Of a DNA stretch of 64,000 nucleotides, positions 34,613 through 42,530 are shown in pieces. Every line of letters begins with the position of its first letter. Position 1 is the stretch's first letter. Origin of the DNA: Gemmatimonadota bacterium (GTDB lineage: Bacteria > Gemmatimonadota > Gemmatimonadetes > Gemmatimonadales > Gemmatimonadaceae). Location of the stretch: positions 380,063 through 444,062 of the forward strand of contig JADJNZ010000005.1 in the NCBI GenBank assembly GCA_016714015.1, in the 5' to 3' direction. Made by a program: the position numbers and the translations under genes. The notes under the pieces are model-generated. The model saw only the letters and a program-made list of their open reading frames with translations, had not been told where the DNA came from and did not search any database.

Positions 34613-36046
34613 TCAGAAGGTGGCGACGAGTGACGCGAAGCCCCAGGTGTACGGCAGGGCGCTCCCCGTCTCGCGCAGGAACCGACCGGCGGAGACTCGC
34701 GCGATGCCGCCGTCGGCGCGCAGGTGGCGGCTGAGCCGCCACTGTATCGAGAGGTCGACCTCTTTCCCCACGTCGCGCGCGCTTCCCGGGAGCGCACTCC
34801 GGAACACCGCGCCGGCGACATCATAGGCGGCGTCGGCATCGGACACGCGTTGGAACGCGTGGAACGCCACGCGTGCACGCACGGGCGGGCGCGGCGAGAA
34901 CTGCACCACGAGGCGTTCCTCCAACAGGTTCCGACGGCCGAGCATGTCCGCGAACCCGGCGTAGGCGTGGGCGAGCGGGTACAACTGGTCCCAGGTCTCG
35001 CTCTGCGCGGGCGCGCCAGCGGGGGTCCCGCTCGCGCGGTCGATGCCGAGTGTGATCGCCGGGGCGCCGCGCCACCTCGGTGACAACGTCAGGTCGGTCG
35101 CGAGCATCGTCGCGAAGGTCGCGCGTCCGGTGCCGCTCGCGCGTTGCACGCCGCCCTCCACTTCGAGCACCAGCTCCCGCCGCCCGACCGGGGTCAGGAG
35201 TCGGGCGGCGAGCGTCGATCGCTCGGCGCCGGCCACCGCGCCGACCGCGTCGGTGGATCGCACGAGCAGGGCCGCTTCGAGCACACGCCCGCTCGTCGGC
35301 GCACGCCACGACACCTCGCTTCCCAGGAGCGACACGCCGTCAAGCGCGACATCGCGCGCCTCGGGGAGTATCTGGAGCGGGTGCACCGCGAAGGCGGTGA
35401 CGGCGACGGACCCGCGACGGACCTCCGCGGACGCGCCCTCGAAGATGCGCCGCACGTTCGCCCAGTCGAGTGGTGAGAGGATGCGTTCACGGCCCAACTG
35501 GAGTTCCTGACGGCCGACGCGCGCGATCACCAGCATCCCTTGCGCCGACCCGCGCGCCTCGAGGAAGGCGTTGCCGAGATCCAATCGGTCGCGGTCGATC
35601 GCTCGCGCCCCTCCGGGCAGCTCCCGGCCCGCCACGTCCGCCACGCGGCCCTCGACGAACCCCCGCACATGGGAGCCGACATGCAGGTCGGCATGGAGAT
35701 GCGCGCGCCCGACCAGGAACGCATCGCGGCGCGTGCCTGGTCCACCGCCAAGGAAGTTGCGCACCGACTCGCCGCGGACCCGGAGATGTCCGCCAAAGGA
35801 GATCCAGTGACGCCCCGCGGCGTCGAGATCGACATGCTTGAGCGCGTCCCACGCGTCCCCGGATGGCTTGGACGACCAATCCTCGCGATACCGCAGGTTC
35901 TCGAACGCTGGTCTGGGCGCGGCGGGACGTTCCTGCGCGACGACGACGGTCGGCATCGCACACGCGAGCAGCGCGGCGAACACCCCGACGTGTGGGCGCT
36001 GGCGCGGACGGGGCGATGGTAGGCGGTCGGACCCGATCCGCGTCAT
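34613..36046 (-). CDS. Alginate-export (AlgE-like) outer membrane porin
   Basis: A 477-aa outer-membrane beta-barrel with a signal peptide ending at VVVAQ near residue 38. RVRGESVRNF, VGRQELQLGRERILSPLDWANVRR and the alternating aromatic strands ending in TWGFASLVATF match the alginate_exp porin family, often found beside denitrification genes. The barrel may pass small anions or exopolysaccharide; its role in nitrite use is inferred only from position. It is the last gene of the nirK-nirV-sco-porin operon and overlaps the SCO gene by 4 bp. Confidence 0.85.
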   Translation of the reverse strand: MTRIGSDRLPSPRPRQRPHVGVFAALLACAMPTVVVAQERPAAPRPAFENLRYREDWSSKPSGDAWDALKHVDLDAAGRHWISFGGHLRVRGESVRNFLGGGPGTRRDAFLVGRAHLHADLHVGSHVRGFVEGRVADVAGRELPGGARAIDRDRLDLGNAFLEARGSAQGMLVIARVGRQELQLGRERILSPLDWANVRRIFEGASAEVRRGSVAVTAFAVHPLQILPEARDVALDGVSLLGSEVSWRAPTSGRVLEAALLVRSTDAVGAVAGAERSTLAARLLTPVGRRELVLEVEGGVQRASGTGRATFATMLATDLTLSPRWRGAPAITLGIDRASGTPAGAPAQSETWDQLYPLAHAYAGFADMLGRRNLLEERLVVQFSPRPPVRARVAFHAFQRVSDADAAYDVAGAVFRSALPGSARDVGKEVDLSIQWRLSRHLRADGGIARVSAGRFLRETGSALPYTWGFASLVATF

Positions 36047-36678
36047 CGCCGCGGTCGGTGCGAGGCGCGCGCGGCCGCGGTCACGGCCTTGACCAGCGCG
36101 TCCCGATCCGCCGGGATGCGCGGGGACTGGAACGAGACGACGCCCTGAGGGTCGAGGACCGAGATGATGTTCGAGTGGTCGAAGTCACCGCTCGGGAGCT
36201 GCCGATAGCTCACCCCGAGCAGGACCGCGAGCTGTCGTACATCGGCCGGAGCCGCGCGGAGCACCAGCCAGCGGTCGTCCAGCGCCATCTTCTCCGCATG
36301 TTGCCTGAGTGCCGCCAGGGAGTCGCGCGCCGGGTCGAATGACGCGAGCACGAAGCGCACGCGCCCCCGCAGGTCGGCGGGCAACGCGCGCTGCACCGCG
36401 AGCATCTCGCTCGTGATGAGGGGGCAGGTCATGGTGCACGAGGTGTAGACCATCGCCAGCACCACCGGCTCGCCCCGGAGCTCCGCCAGATCCAACGCCC
36501 GTCCGTCGTGATTCGTCCAGCGCCCGGTCACGCGATACAGCGAGCGCTCCGAAAGGCCGCTCGCCGGGACCGCCTCCGCTCCCTGTGCTCGACATGCGAC
36601 GAACGGCAGGAGCGGGACGAGCAGGCCGAACGTGAGCGCCGCTGCACCATGGCGGAGGGGGATGCGGATCGAGATCAT
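36043..36678 (-). CDS. SCO1/SenC-family copper chaperone
   Basis: A 211-aa exported thioredoxin-fold protein with signal peptide and a SCO core. The copper/redox motif is CTMTC (residues about 83-87), and a His lies in DFDHSNIISVLDP, matching the third copper ligand. SCO proteins deliver copper to CuA or other copper centres. Position between nirV and a porin suggests copper loading of NirK, or of the heme-copper reductase CuA encoded at 52759. It overlaps both neighbours by 4 bp. Confidence 0.88.
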   Translation of the reverse strand: MISIRIPLRHGAAALTFGLLVPLLPFVACRAQGAEAVPASGLSERSLYRVTGRWTNHDGRALDLAELRGEPVVLAMVYTSCTMTCPLITSEMLAVQRALPADLRGRVRFVLASFDPARDSLAALRQHAEKMALDDRWLVLRAAPADVRQLAVLLGVSYRQLPSGDFDHSNIISVLDPQGVVSFQSPRIPADRDALVKAVTAAARASHRPRR

Positions 36679-37544
36679 CGGTCGGGGCGTCCGGAAGGAG
36701 GAGAGGGGTCCCGCGCCAACCGGAACCCGAGAGTACCGAGTGCGTACGACCCGCGAAGTGATCCGCGTACCGCGTAGCGCATGAACGCGGCGAAGTTGCC
36801 GGGATCCGCGGCGAGGGCCGCGCCACCGGCGCAGAAGAGCCCGTCGTCCGGCGTGCCATCCCCGCGGGACTCACCGCTGGTGACCACCGAGTTGAAGTCA
36901 TCGACCCATTCCCACGGGCCGCCATGCAATCCCGCTATGCCCTCGTCGCTCGCTGGGGACGGCGAGGGCCTCGCCTCGGTCCCCGCCTCGGTCCCCGCCT
37001 GCGCATACGACCCGATCAGGAACGTCTGCAACCGTTCCGGCGTCGGCCCAACGCTCCGAACGAACCGGCTCGCCGCCAACTCCCACTCCGCGGTCGATGG
37101 CAGGCGCGCGCTACTCCACTGTGCGTACGCCTGGGCCGCGAACCACGACACGTGCACCACAGGGGCCGATGGCGCCGCGGTGGCCCCGAGCACCGTGTCG
37201 CTCTCCCAGTGCCGCAGGTAGGTCGGATCGGCCGCGATGCGCGGCACCCGCGATCGCCGCCAGCCTGGATTCGCCTTGACGAATCGGAGGAAGTCCGCGT
37301 TGCTCACGGCGCGCTCGGCGAGCAGGAAGCCCGGCACTCGCACTCCGGTGTCCGCGACGCCCGCGAGATAGAAGGGGCGCACGTGCCCCGACGCCACCGG
37401 GCGGTAGCGGGGGGCGGACGCCGACTGGGCGGAGGCGTCACCCACGCCTCCGCCCAGCAGGCCGACCATCCACATCCCGACGATCACTCCACGGGTCACC
37501 ACGGACGCCATCGCACGGGGGACGCCGCGGGCGATGGGTCGCAT
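36675..37544 (-). CDS. nirV: NirV: formylglycine-generating-enzyme-like protein
   Basis: A 289-aa exported protein of the FGE-sulfatase (SUMF1) family. Segments include ERAVSNADFLRFVKANPGW, VVHVSWFAAQAYAQW, RLPSTAEWELAA, PWEWVDDFNS and the closing RGSLRGSYALGTLGFRLA. NirV proteins accompany nirK in many denitrifiers; their role is not fixed, though copper-related maturation has been suggested. The gene starts 3 bp after nirK ends. A 12-bp tandem duplication near 36973-36996 encodes a repeated AGTEAGTEA in the middle loop. The catalytic FGE cysteines are not both visible, so formylglycine formation is unlikely. Confidence 0.85.
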   Translation of the reverse strand: MRPIARGVPRAMASVVTRGVIVGMWMVGLLGGGVGDASAQSASAPRYRPVASGHVRPFYLAGVADTGVRVPGFLLAERAVSNADFLRFVKANPGWRRSRVPRIAADPTYLRHWESDTVLGATAAPSAPVVHVSWFAAQAYAQWSSARLPSTAEWELAASRFVRSVGPTPERLQTFLIGSYAQAGTEAGTEARPSPSPASDEGIAGLHGGPWEWVDDFNSVVTSGESRGDGTPDDGLFCAGGAALAADPGNFAAFMRYAVRGSLRGSYALGTLGFRLARDPSPPSGRPDR

Positions 37545-37547
37545 CGG

Positions 37548-39038
37548 TCAGTGCCCGCCGCTGCCGGCCGCGCGCACGCGCGACACGTCTCGCAGGCTCA
37601 CGAGGTCCGACGCCCGATTCCCGAAGTTGGTGCGCACGTACGAGAGGACCGCCGCGATGTCCGTGTCGGACAGGCCCAGACTCGGCATCACGCCGTTGAA
37701 CTTCTGTCCGTTCACCGTGACCTCGCCCGAGAGTCCGTGCAGGACGACCCCGATCGCGCGATCCTTGTCGGCCATGAGGTAGTCGCTCCGCGCCAGCGGC
37801 GGGAAGGCCCCCGCCGTCCCCTCGCCACCCAACTGGTGGCACGCCGCGCAGTTGGCCGCGTAGACCTGCTGGCCGCGCGCCAGGAGTTCCGCGCGAGGCA
37901 GCTCGCGCTCGGTCGCCGCGGCCGCCACGCGCGGCATCGCCTGCACCGCACCGCCTTCGGGCAGATACACCACGTCGTTCTGCTTGCCGGAGTAGACGAC
38001 CGCGTTCGCATCGCCGTCGACCCGCAGCATGCCGAGCGCGCCCTTGTTGAAGGCGCGGAAGATCGAGTGGTCGACCAGGATGTACGTCCCGGGCACGTCG
38101 AGCCGCATGTCGACGATCGCCGATCCGCCCGCGGGGACCAGCGTGGTCTGCACGTCGCGCTGGTTCGCGAGCGAGCCGCCCTCGGTGTGGACGCGGTCGA
38201 AGATCTCGCCGATCACGTGGAAGCTCGATACGAGGTTCGGCCCACCGTTGCCCACGAACATGCGGACGGTCTCGCCCACCTTCGCCTGCAACGCGTTCTC
38301 GCCCGCCAGTGCGCCGACCGAGCCGTTGAACACCACGTACTCGGGGTCCTCGTGCAACGCCTTCTCCATGTCGAACGGCTGGATGCCCGAGGCGCCGTGG
38401 CGGCCCGCGGTGTAGAACTCGCTCTGCATCACGTAGAACTCGCGATCGACGGGCGTGAGGCCCTCCTTCGGTTCCACGAGGATGAGGCCGTACATCCCGT
38501 TGGCGATGTGCATGCCCACGGGGGCGGTCGCGCAGTGATAGACGTAGAGGCCCGGATTGAGCGCCGCGAACGTGAACTGCGACGAGTGCCCGGGCGCCGT
38601 CAGCGAGGCCGCCGCCCCGCCGCCGGGGCCGGTCACCGCATGCAGGTCGATGTTGTGCGGCATCTTGCTCGACGGGTGGTTGTTCAGGTGGAACTCCACC
38701 TCATCACCCGAGCGGACACGGAGCATCGGCCCCGGGACCGAGCCACCGAACGTCCAGAACGTGTACTCCACCCCGTCGGCGAGCCGCTTCTTCACTTCAC
38801 GCGTCTCGAGATTGACCACGATCCTCGCCGGACTGCGCCGCGTGATCGGGGCGGGTACCGCCGGTGCGTACGCCACCTGCAGCGTCTCCACGGGCATCGC
38901 ACCACTCGGCCGGTCCGCGAGGGGATCACGCATGGCGGGATCGGCCGGTGTGCAAGCCGAGACGACCAGCAGGCCCAGCGCGAGGGCGACCGCCGGCGTA
39001 CGAAGCCACACGACAGGGGCAGAGGACGGACGATGCAT
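37548..39038 (-). CDS. nirK: Copper nitrite reductase NirK fused to C-terminal cytochrome c
   Basis: A 496-aa periplasmic enzyme reducing nitrite to nitric oxide. Type 1 copper ligands are H128, C169, H177 and M182; type 2 ligands are H133, H168 and H324; catalytic D131 and H274 are in place. After the two cupredoxin domains a class-I cytochrome c domain begins near residue 385, with CAACH at 397-401 and a Met in GVMPSLG. The tethered cytochrome is a known three-domain NirK variant and would feed electrons to T1 copper. The N-terminus is a lipoprotein-type signal (VVSAC). First gene of the operon; a strong hairpin lies upstream at 39157. Confidence 0.95.
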   Translation of the reverse strand: MHRPSSAPVVWLRTPAVALALGLLVVSACTPADPAMRDPLADRPSGAMPVETLQVAYAPAVPAPITRRSPARIVVNLETREVKKRLADGVEYTFWTFGGSVPGPMLRVRSGDEVEFHLNNHPSSKMPHNIDLHAVTGPGGGAAASLTAPGHSSQFTFAALNPGLYVYHCATAPVGMHIANGMYGLILVEPKEGLTPVDREFYVMQSEFYTAGRHGASGIQPFDMEKALHEDPEYVVFNGSVGALAGENALQAKVGETVRMFVGNGGPNLVSSFHVIGEIFDRVHTEGGSLANQRDVQTTLVPAGGSAIVDMRLDVPGTYILVDHSIFRAFNKGALGMLRVDGDANAVVYSGKQNDVVYLPEGGAVQAMPRVAAAATERELPRAELLARGQQVYAANCAACHQLGGEGTAGAFPPLARSDYLMADKDRAIGVVLHGLSGEVTVNGQKFNGVMPSLGLSDTDIAAVLSYVRTNFGNRASDLVSLRDVSRVRAAGSGGH

Positions 39039-39156
39039 GCTCGGGCTCGATGGGGGGGATGGAGGGCGACCGGGACTGCGGGGGTGGCCGCAATCTAGGG
39101 AGCGCCCCCGCGGCCGGAGAGCAGGCAAGCCCCGACCGCCGCGCCGGAGGATGCCT

Positions 39157-39191
39157 GACAGTCGCGTCCGCGAGACACGGACGCGACTGTC
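39157..39191. terminator. Hairpin terminator upstream of nirK
   Basis: A perfect 14-bp stem (GACAGTCGCGTCCG with its complement) and a 7-nt loop. It lies 26 bp beyond the stop of the minus-strand DUF2249 gene at 39217 and before the nirK promoter, so it likely ends the DUF2249 transcript. There is no T-run. Confidence 0.75.
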
Positions 39192-39216
39192 CGCCTCTGC
39201 CGCCCGGCAGGGGCGT

Positions 39217-39447
39217 TCAGCGCCGCGAGATCGTCACGCGCCACTCCTCGGGCCCCTGCGCGAGGTATTCCCACTCGAACGCCCCAGCGCGTTCCGCCTC
39301 GAACTGGTAACGCAGCGGCACCGGGTCGTGGTCGTTCACCAGCGTGAACGACTCGCCCGGCGCGAGCGCGTCGAACGTGCGGAAGATGGTGGCGTGCTTC
39401 TCGCGCGGCGGGATGACGCGCACGTCCAGCAGGGTCGGGGTCGCCAT
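39217..39447 (-). CDS. Small DUF2249-domain protein
   Basis: A 76-aa protein with a single DUF2249 domain: VRVIPPREKHATIF, the LVNDHDPVPLRYQF core with its HDP, and ending WEYLAQGPEEWRVTI. DUF2249 proteins are frequent near nitrite, NO and iron-sulfur repair genes. It begins 22 bp after the two-domain DUF2249 gene and is the last gene of the minus-strand operon, followed by a strong terminator. Function unknown; a redox or metal-binding role is suggested by context only. Confidence 0.85.
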   Translation of the reverse strand: MATPTLLDVRVIPPREKHATIFRTFDALAPGESFTLVNDHDPVPLRYQFEAERAGAFEWEYLAQGPEEWRVTISRR

Positions 39448-39469
39448 GGCGATGCTCCGGATGTCGAGG

Positions 39470-39955
39470 TCAGGCCGTCGCGACGCGACGGATCAGGAGA
39501 TGCACGAGCCCCGGCGATGGCTCCCGGAGCTCGTGCGTGAAGCCCCGCTCCGCGAGATGCGGGAGCAGGAGATGGGGGACCCGCGCGTTCACCTGCAGCA
39601 AGGTCCCGTTGGGCGGCAGCGTCTCGAGTGCGGCGAGCGTGTGGGCCATCGGCTCGGGCGGCTCCATCTCCCGCACGTCGAGCACGACGAGCGGCGGATG
39701 GAACCAGATGCGCCAGTCATCGGGCGCGAGGGCTTCGCTGTGGTGCGCGAACCCGTGCCGCTCCATCACGCGATACAGCGGCGCCGGTTCGAAGATCGCG
39801 CGCACCAGCAGCGCGCCACCGTCCGGCACCGCGGCGCGCGCCGCCATGATGCGGGCGAACGGCTCCTCTCCGCGGCGCAGCTCGTCCCGCACATCGGCGG
39901 TCACGATCCGCGCCGGGGCGATCAGGCGCACCGCCAGCGGCAGGTCGTCGGTCAT
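39470..39955 (-). CDS. Two-domain DUF2249 protein
   Basis: A 161-aa protein with two DUF2249-like halves: residues about 25-85 (RGEEPFARIMAA to DDWRIWF) and about 90-158 (LDVREMEPPEPM to LVHLLIRR). The second half has all core strands, while the first has drifted. The start is the ATG at 39955, which overlaps the upstream membrane-protein stop by 4 bp. It probably acts with the downstream small DUF2249 protein. Role unknown but linked by position to nitrosative-stress genes. Confidence 0.82.
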   Translation of the reverse strand: MTDDLPLAVRLIAPARIVTADVRDELRRGEEPFARIMAARAAVPDGGALLVRAIFEPAPLYRVMERHGFAHHSEALAPDDWRIWFHPPLVVLDVREMEPPEPMAHTLAALETLPPNGTLLQVNARVPHLLLPHLAERGFTHELREPSPGLVHLLIRRVATA

Positions 39956-41199
39956 GGCCGCCTCCGGGCGATGGCGAATATCTGGGCCACCATCGCCACT
40001 GCGCCGAGCGCGAACGCGCCGGCACCGGCGGTGGCGAGGTGGGTCGTCGCGGTCCCGACACCGGCGAGGAGGCCCGCGGTACCGATCACGAGCGACCAGG
40101 TGGCCACCATCGCGATGTCGGCACGATAAAGGTCGGCCACCCGCGGCAGCGGCTGCCGGCCCGCGAGCGGACCGAAGTGGCGGTGCCACACCAGGAACGG
40201 CACGATCTTGTATTGGAAGGCCCCCACGTACAGCGCGAACGCCAGGATCGCCGCCGTGGTGGCGAAGCTCGCGAGACGTGGGGCCGGAGACGAGATGCGG
40301 GAGAGCACGCCGACCGCGGCCGCGAGCGCGAGGAGACCGAGCGCCACGGCCGCGAGCCACAGCCCCGGATCGAGGTGGCGGCGGGACCGCCGCACGTAGT
40401 ACGCGCGCGCCTGCAGCACGAAGCTCAACGCCCCGGCACCGAGGAGCGCGGGAGCCAGCCACCGGCGAACGACATCGGCATGATGACCCAGCGCGAGTAC
40501 CCCGGCACCGGTGCCCACGGACGCCGCGGCCCAGCGACCCAGCGACCCGCGCGCCCCATGGCTCAGCAGGAACATCGGCAGGAGGCGCTGCGAGACGCCG
40601 ATCACCACCAGCGATACCCAGCCCGAGAGTGCGACGGTCAGGTGCGTCGCCACGGCGAGGGCATGCGCGATACCCAGGATGCCCCACCGCAGGTCGGACG
40701 CGAGCGCTACGCCGAGGACGATCGTGATGCCGAGGAACGTCGCGGCGCCCGCGAGCGCCCACCAGGTGAGGTCCCGCGTCGAGGATCGCCGCAGCGTGGC
40801 GCCCAGATTGACCACGAAGGCGCCGAGCGAGACGCCGAGCGCGATGCCTCCGGCCGCGGCCACTCCGGGCCCGGCGCGCACGAGACCCGCGACGAGGAGC
40901 AGGAGCCCCACCACATGGATCGCCCCCCCCGCCCACGCCACCGTGCGCCACGCGATTGGCTGTCCGAGCGCGACCGGGAGGAACTGGTAGAGCGCCCCCA
41001 GGATGGACGTGCTGATCCACCCGAGCGTGAACAGATGCGTCACGGCGACCACCGGCGCGGCCGCGTGCATCCCCGCCGCGAGCATGGGCGCCACGTCCAC
41101 CAGGCCGATCGCGCCGAGCAGCAGGAACAGTTGCGCCGCCCCGAGATGCGCGACCGGGAGTGCGACAGCCGTCGCCGACCGCGCGCCGACCACCCTCAT
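39952..41199 (-). CDS. Polytopic NnrS-like / heme-copper-like membrane protein
   Basis: A 415-aa protein with about twelve helices. Conserved His occur in VTHLFTLGWISTSILGALYQ, AHALAVATHLTVALSGWV and FLVWHRHFGPL. The GW-x-x-x-x-x-G-A-L-Y-Q-F-L-P motif is shared with NnrS-type and CcoN-like membrane proteins found in denitrification clusters, some of which bind heme and copper and protect against NO. CuB His pairs of a true oxidase are not evident. It lies between the SufR-like regulator and the DUF2249 genes, overlapping both by 4 bp. Exact family placement is uncertain. Confidence 0.7.
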   Translation of the reverse strand: MRVVGARSATAVALPVAHLGAAQLFLLLGAIGLVDVAPMLAAGMHAAAPVVAVTHLFTLGWISTSILGALYQFLPVALGQPIAWRTVAWAGGAIHVVGLLLLVAGLVRAGPGVAAAGGIALGVSLGAFVVNLGATLRRSSTRDLTWWALAGAATFLGITIVLGVALASDLRWGILGIAHALAVATHLTVALSGWVSLVVIGVSQRLLPMFLLSHGARGSLGRWAAASVGTGAGVLALGHHADVVRRWLAPALLGAGALSFVLQARAYYVRRSRRHLDPGLWLAAVALGLLALAAAVGVLSRISSPAPRLASFATTAAILAFALYVGAFQYKIVPFLVWHRHFGPLAGRQPLPRVADLYRADIAMVATWSLVIGTAGLLAGVGTATTHLATAGAGAFALGAVAMVAQIFAIARRRP

Positions 41200-41831
41200 C
41201 GCGTGGCCTCCATGACGTACGCGCAGGCCGCGTCGCCCGACGGGATGAAGCTCACCCGGGCGGGCTCCTCGCCGAGGAGTTCCTGCAGCAGCCCCGACTC
41301 GGCGCGACAGGGCACCTGTGTCACCTCGACCAACGCACGAATCGGACAGTGGCAGAGGCGAAGCCGCGGCGCGTCGCCACCCATCTCCAACACCGGCATG
41401 AACCCGAGGTCGGCGAAGACCCGCGCCACCTCCTCGAGGCGCGCCCCGCCCTCGAGGTGAGCCACGCGGGCCATCGCCGACGCTCGCACTTCCGCCAGAT
41501 ACTCTTCATAGAAGGCGCGCAGCAACGGCTGCTGTCCGCGTGCGGCCAGAAAACCGGCGAGGGCGCGCAGCACCTCGCCCTCCCGGCGAGGGAAGAGTGC
41601 CTCCGCGTCCGCCGTCAGCGTGAAGCGGATCTCGGGCCGTCCGGGGCCCCGTCGCCGCGTCCCGCTCCGCGCGACGAGCGCGCGCGACTCGAGTGTCCGC
41701 AGGTGCTCGCGCACGGTCTCCACGCTCAGGGACAGTTCGCGGGCCAGCTCCGGAACCGTCGCGCCGCCGCGCCGCTTGAGGGCGTCGACCAGGGCGCGAT
41801 GGCTCGGCTGGATCGGTGCGGATGGACGCAT
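41196..41831 (-). CDS. SufR-like winged-helix regulator with C-terminal cysteines
   Basis: A 211-aa regulator. The N-terminus is a winged helix (VPELARELSLSVETVREHLR) with an RRGPGRPEIRF wing. The C-terminal domain carries C-x-C at LRLCHCPI, then QVPC and later AAC, in the LCEH...PC...GE...C pattern of SufR-type proteins (COG2345), where three cysteines bind an iron-sulfur cluster. A cluster sensitive to NO or oxygen would fit a neighbourhood of DUF542, DUF2249 and nirK genes. It overlaps the membrane protein downstream by 4 bp and diverges from the DUF542 gene over a 102-bp intergenic region that holds an FNR-like site. Confidence 0.8.
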   Translation of the reverse strand: MRPSAPIQPSHRALVDALKRRGGATVPELARELSLSVETVREHLRTLESRALVARSGTRRRGPGRPEIRFTLTADAEALFPRREGEVLRALAGFLAARGQQPLLRAFYEEYLAEVRASAMARVAHLEGGARLEEVARVFADLGFMPVLEMGGDAPRLRLCHCPIRALVEVTQVPCRAESGLLQELLGEEPARVSFIPSGDAACAYVMEATR

Positions 41832-41884
41832 GAGGTCTGGGCTAGGGTGCGGCGACCGGCTACGCGTTCAAGTTGGCTTGCGTG

Positions 41885-41898
41885 TGGACGATAATCAA
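41885..41898. promoter_or_regulatory. FNR/DNR-like site in divergent promoter
   Basis: TGGAC-GATA-ATCAA matches 8 of the 10 defined bases of the FNR/DNR consensus TTGAT-N4-ATCAA with the correct 4-bp spacer. It sits 36 bp upstream of the DUF542 start and 54 bp from the SufR-like start. No FNR/DNR protein is encoded in the window. Confidence 0.4.
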
Positions 41899-41933
41899 GG
41901 CAATTTCCGTGACAAACAAACCCAGGCGCACTC

Positions 41934-42143
41934 ATGTCGTCCCTGCAGCCTACCGATCCGCGTGCCATGACCGTCGACGAACTGATGGCCCGCCATCCCG
42001 AGACCATGGCGGTGTTCAATGCCTTCGGCATCGACAGTTGCTGCGGGGCGCACCGGAGCGTGCACGAGGCGGCCGCCGCGGACGAGGCGGACGAGGCGGC
42101 GTTGCTCGACGCCCTCACGCGGGCGATCGGAGCGGGGCGATGA
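41934..42143 (+). CDS. DUF542 (ScdA N-terminal) domain protein
   Basis: A 69-aa protein consisting only of the DUF542 domain found at the N-terminus of ScdA/YtfE/RIC, the di-iron proteins that repair iron-sulfur clusters after nitrosative damage. The signature is FGIDSCCGAHRSVHEAA, with its Cys-Cys and His. The hemerythrin domain that carries the di-iron site in full-length RIC is missing, so this is a stand-alone module. Its TGA overlaps the ATG of the downstream cupin. It diverges from the SufR-like regulator. Confidence 0.88.
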   Translation: MSSLQPTDPRAMTVDELMARHPETMAVFNAFGIDSCCGAHRSVHEAAAADEADEAALLDALTRAIGAGR

Positions 42144-42463
42144 AGGCGTTCGACGCCCATGCCGCCGCACTTGCGGCCGTGCCGGCGCATCCGGCGCGGC
42201 CGGCGACCGCGACGGTTCATGATGCACCGGGGCTACGGCTCGTGGTCTTTCGTCTCGAGCCAGGGCAATCGGTGGCCCCGCATACGAGCGAGGCGACGGT
42301 CCTGATCACCGTCTTGAGCGGCCGAGGTACCATCAGCGTGGGTGAGGAGCTGGTGGAGGCAGGACCTGGGCACGTGGTCACGCTCGCGCCGGGCGAGCCG
42401 CACGGCATGCGCGCGACCGCCGACCGATTCTGTCTGCTCGCCACGATCGTGCGGCGCTCGTGA
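42140..42463 (+). CDS. Small cupin-domain protein
   Basis: A 107-aa cupin with motif 1 PGQSVAPHTSEATVLITVL, where one of the usual His is a Ser/Glu context, and motif 2 GHVVTLAPGEPHGMRA. Translation is coupled to DUF542 by an ATGA overlap. Small cupins with DUF542/DUF2249 partners are common near denitrification genes; the ligand is unknown. Followed 67 bp later by the hybrid histidine kinase. Confidence 0.82.
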   Translation: MKAFDAHAAALAAVPAHPARPATATVHDAPGLRLVVFRLEPGQSVAPHTSEATVLITVLSGRGTISVGEELVEAGPGHVVTLAPGEPHGMRATADRFCLLATIVRRS

Positions 42464-42530
42464 GCGCTGGCGAGGCGGCACCGCCGGGCATATCGTGACG
42501 GGGAGCGTACGCCCCCTCAACGGACGATCC

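Noticed and set aside
36973..36996. 12-bp tandem repeat in nirV as a regulatory repeat
   Set aside because: It is in frame, encodes a short flexible AGTEAGTEA, and is in a non-conserved loop, so a local duplication is enough to explain it.
39031..39038. Single ATGCAT at the nirK start codon as an NsrR site
   Set aside because: There is no second half-site at the N5 spacing, and it overlaps the start codon.
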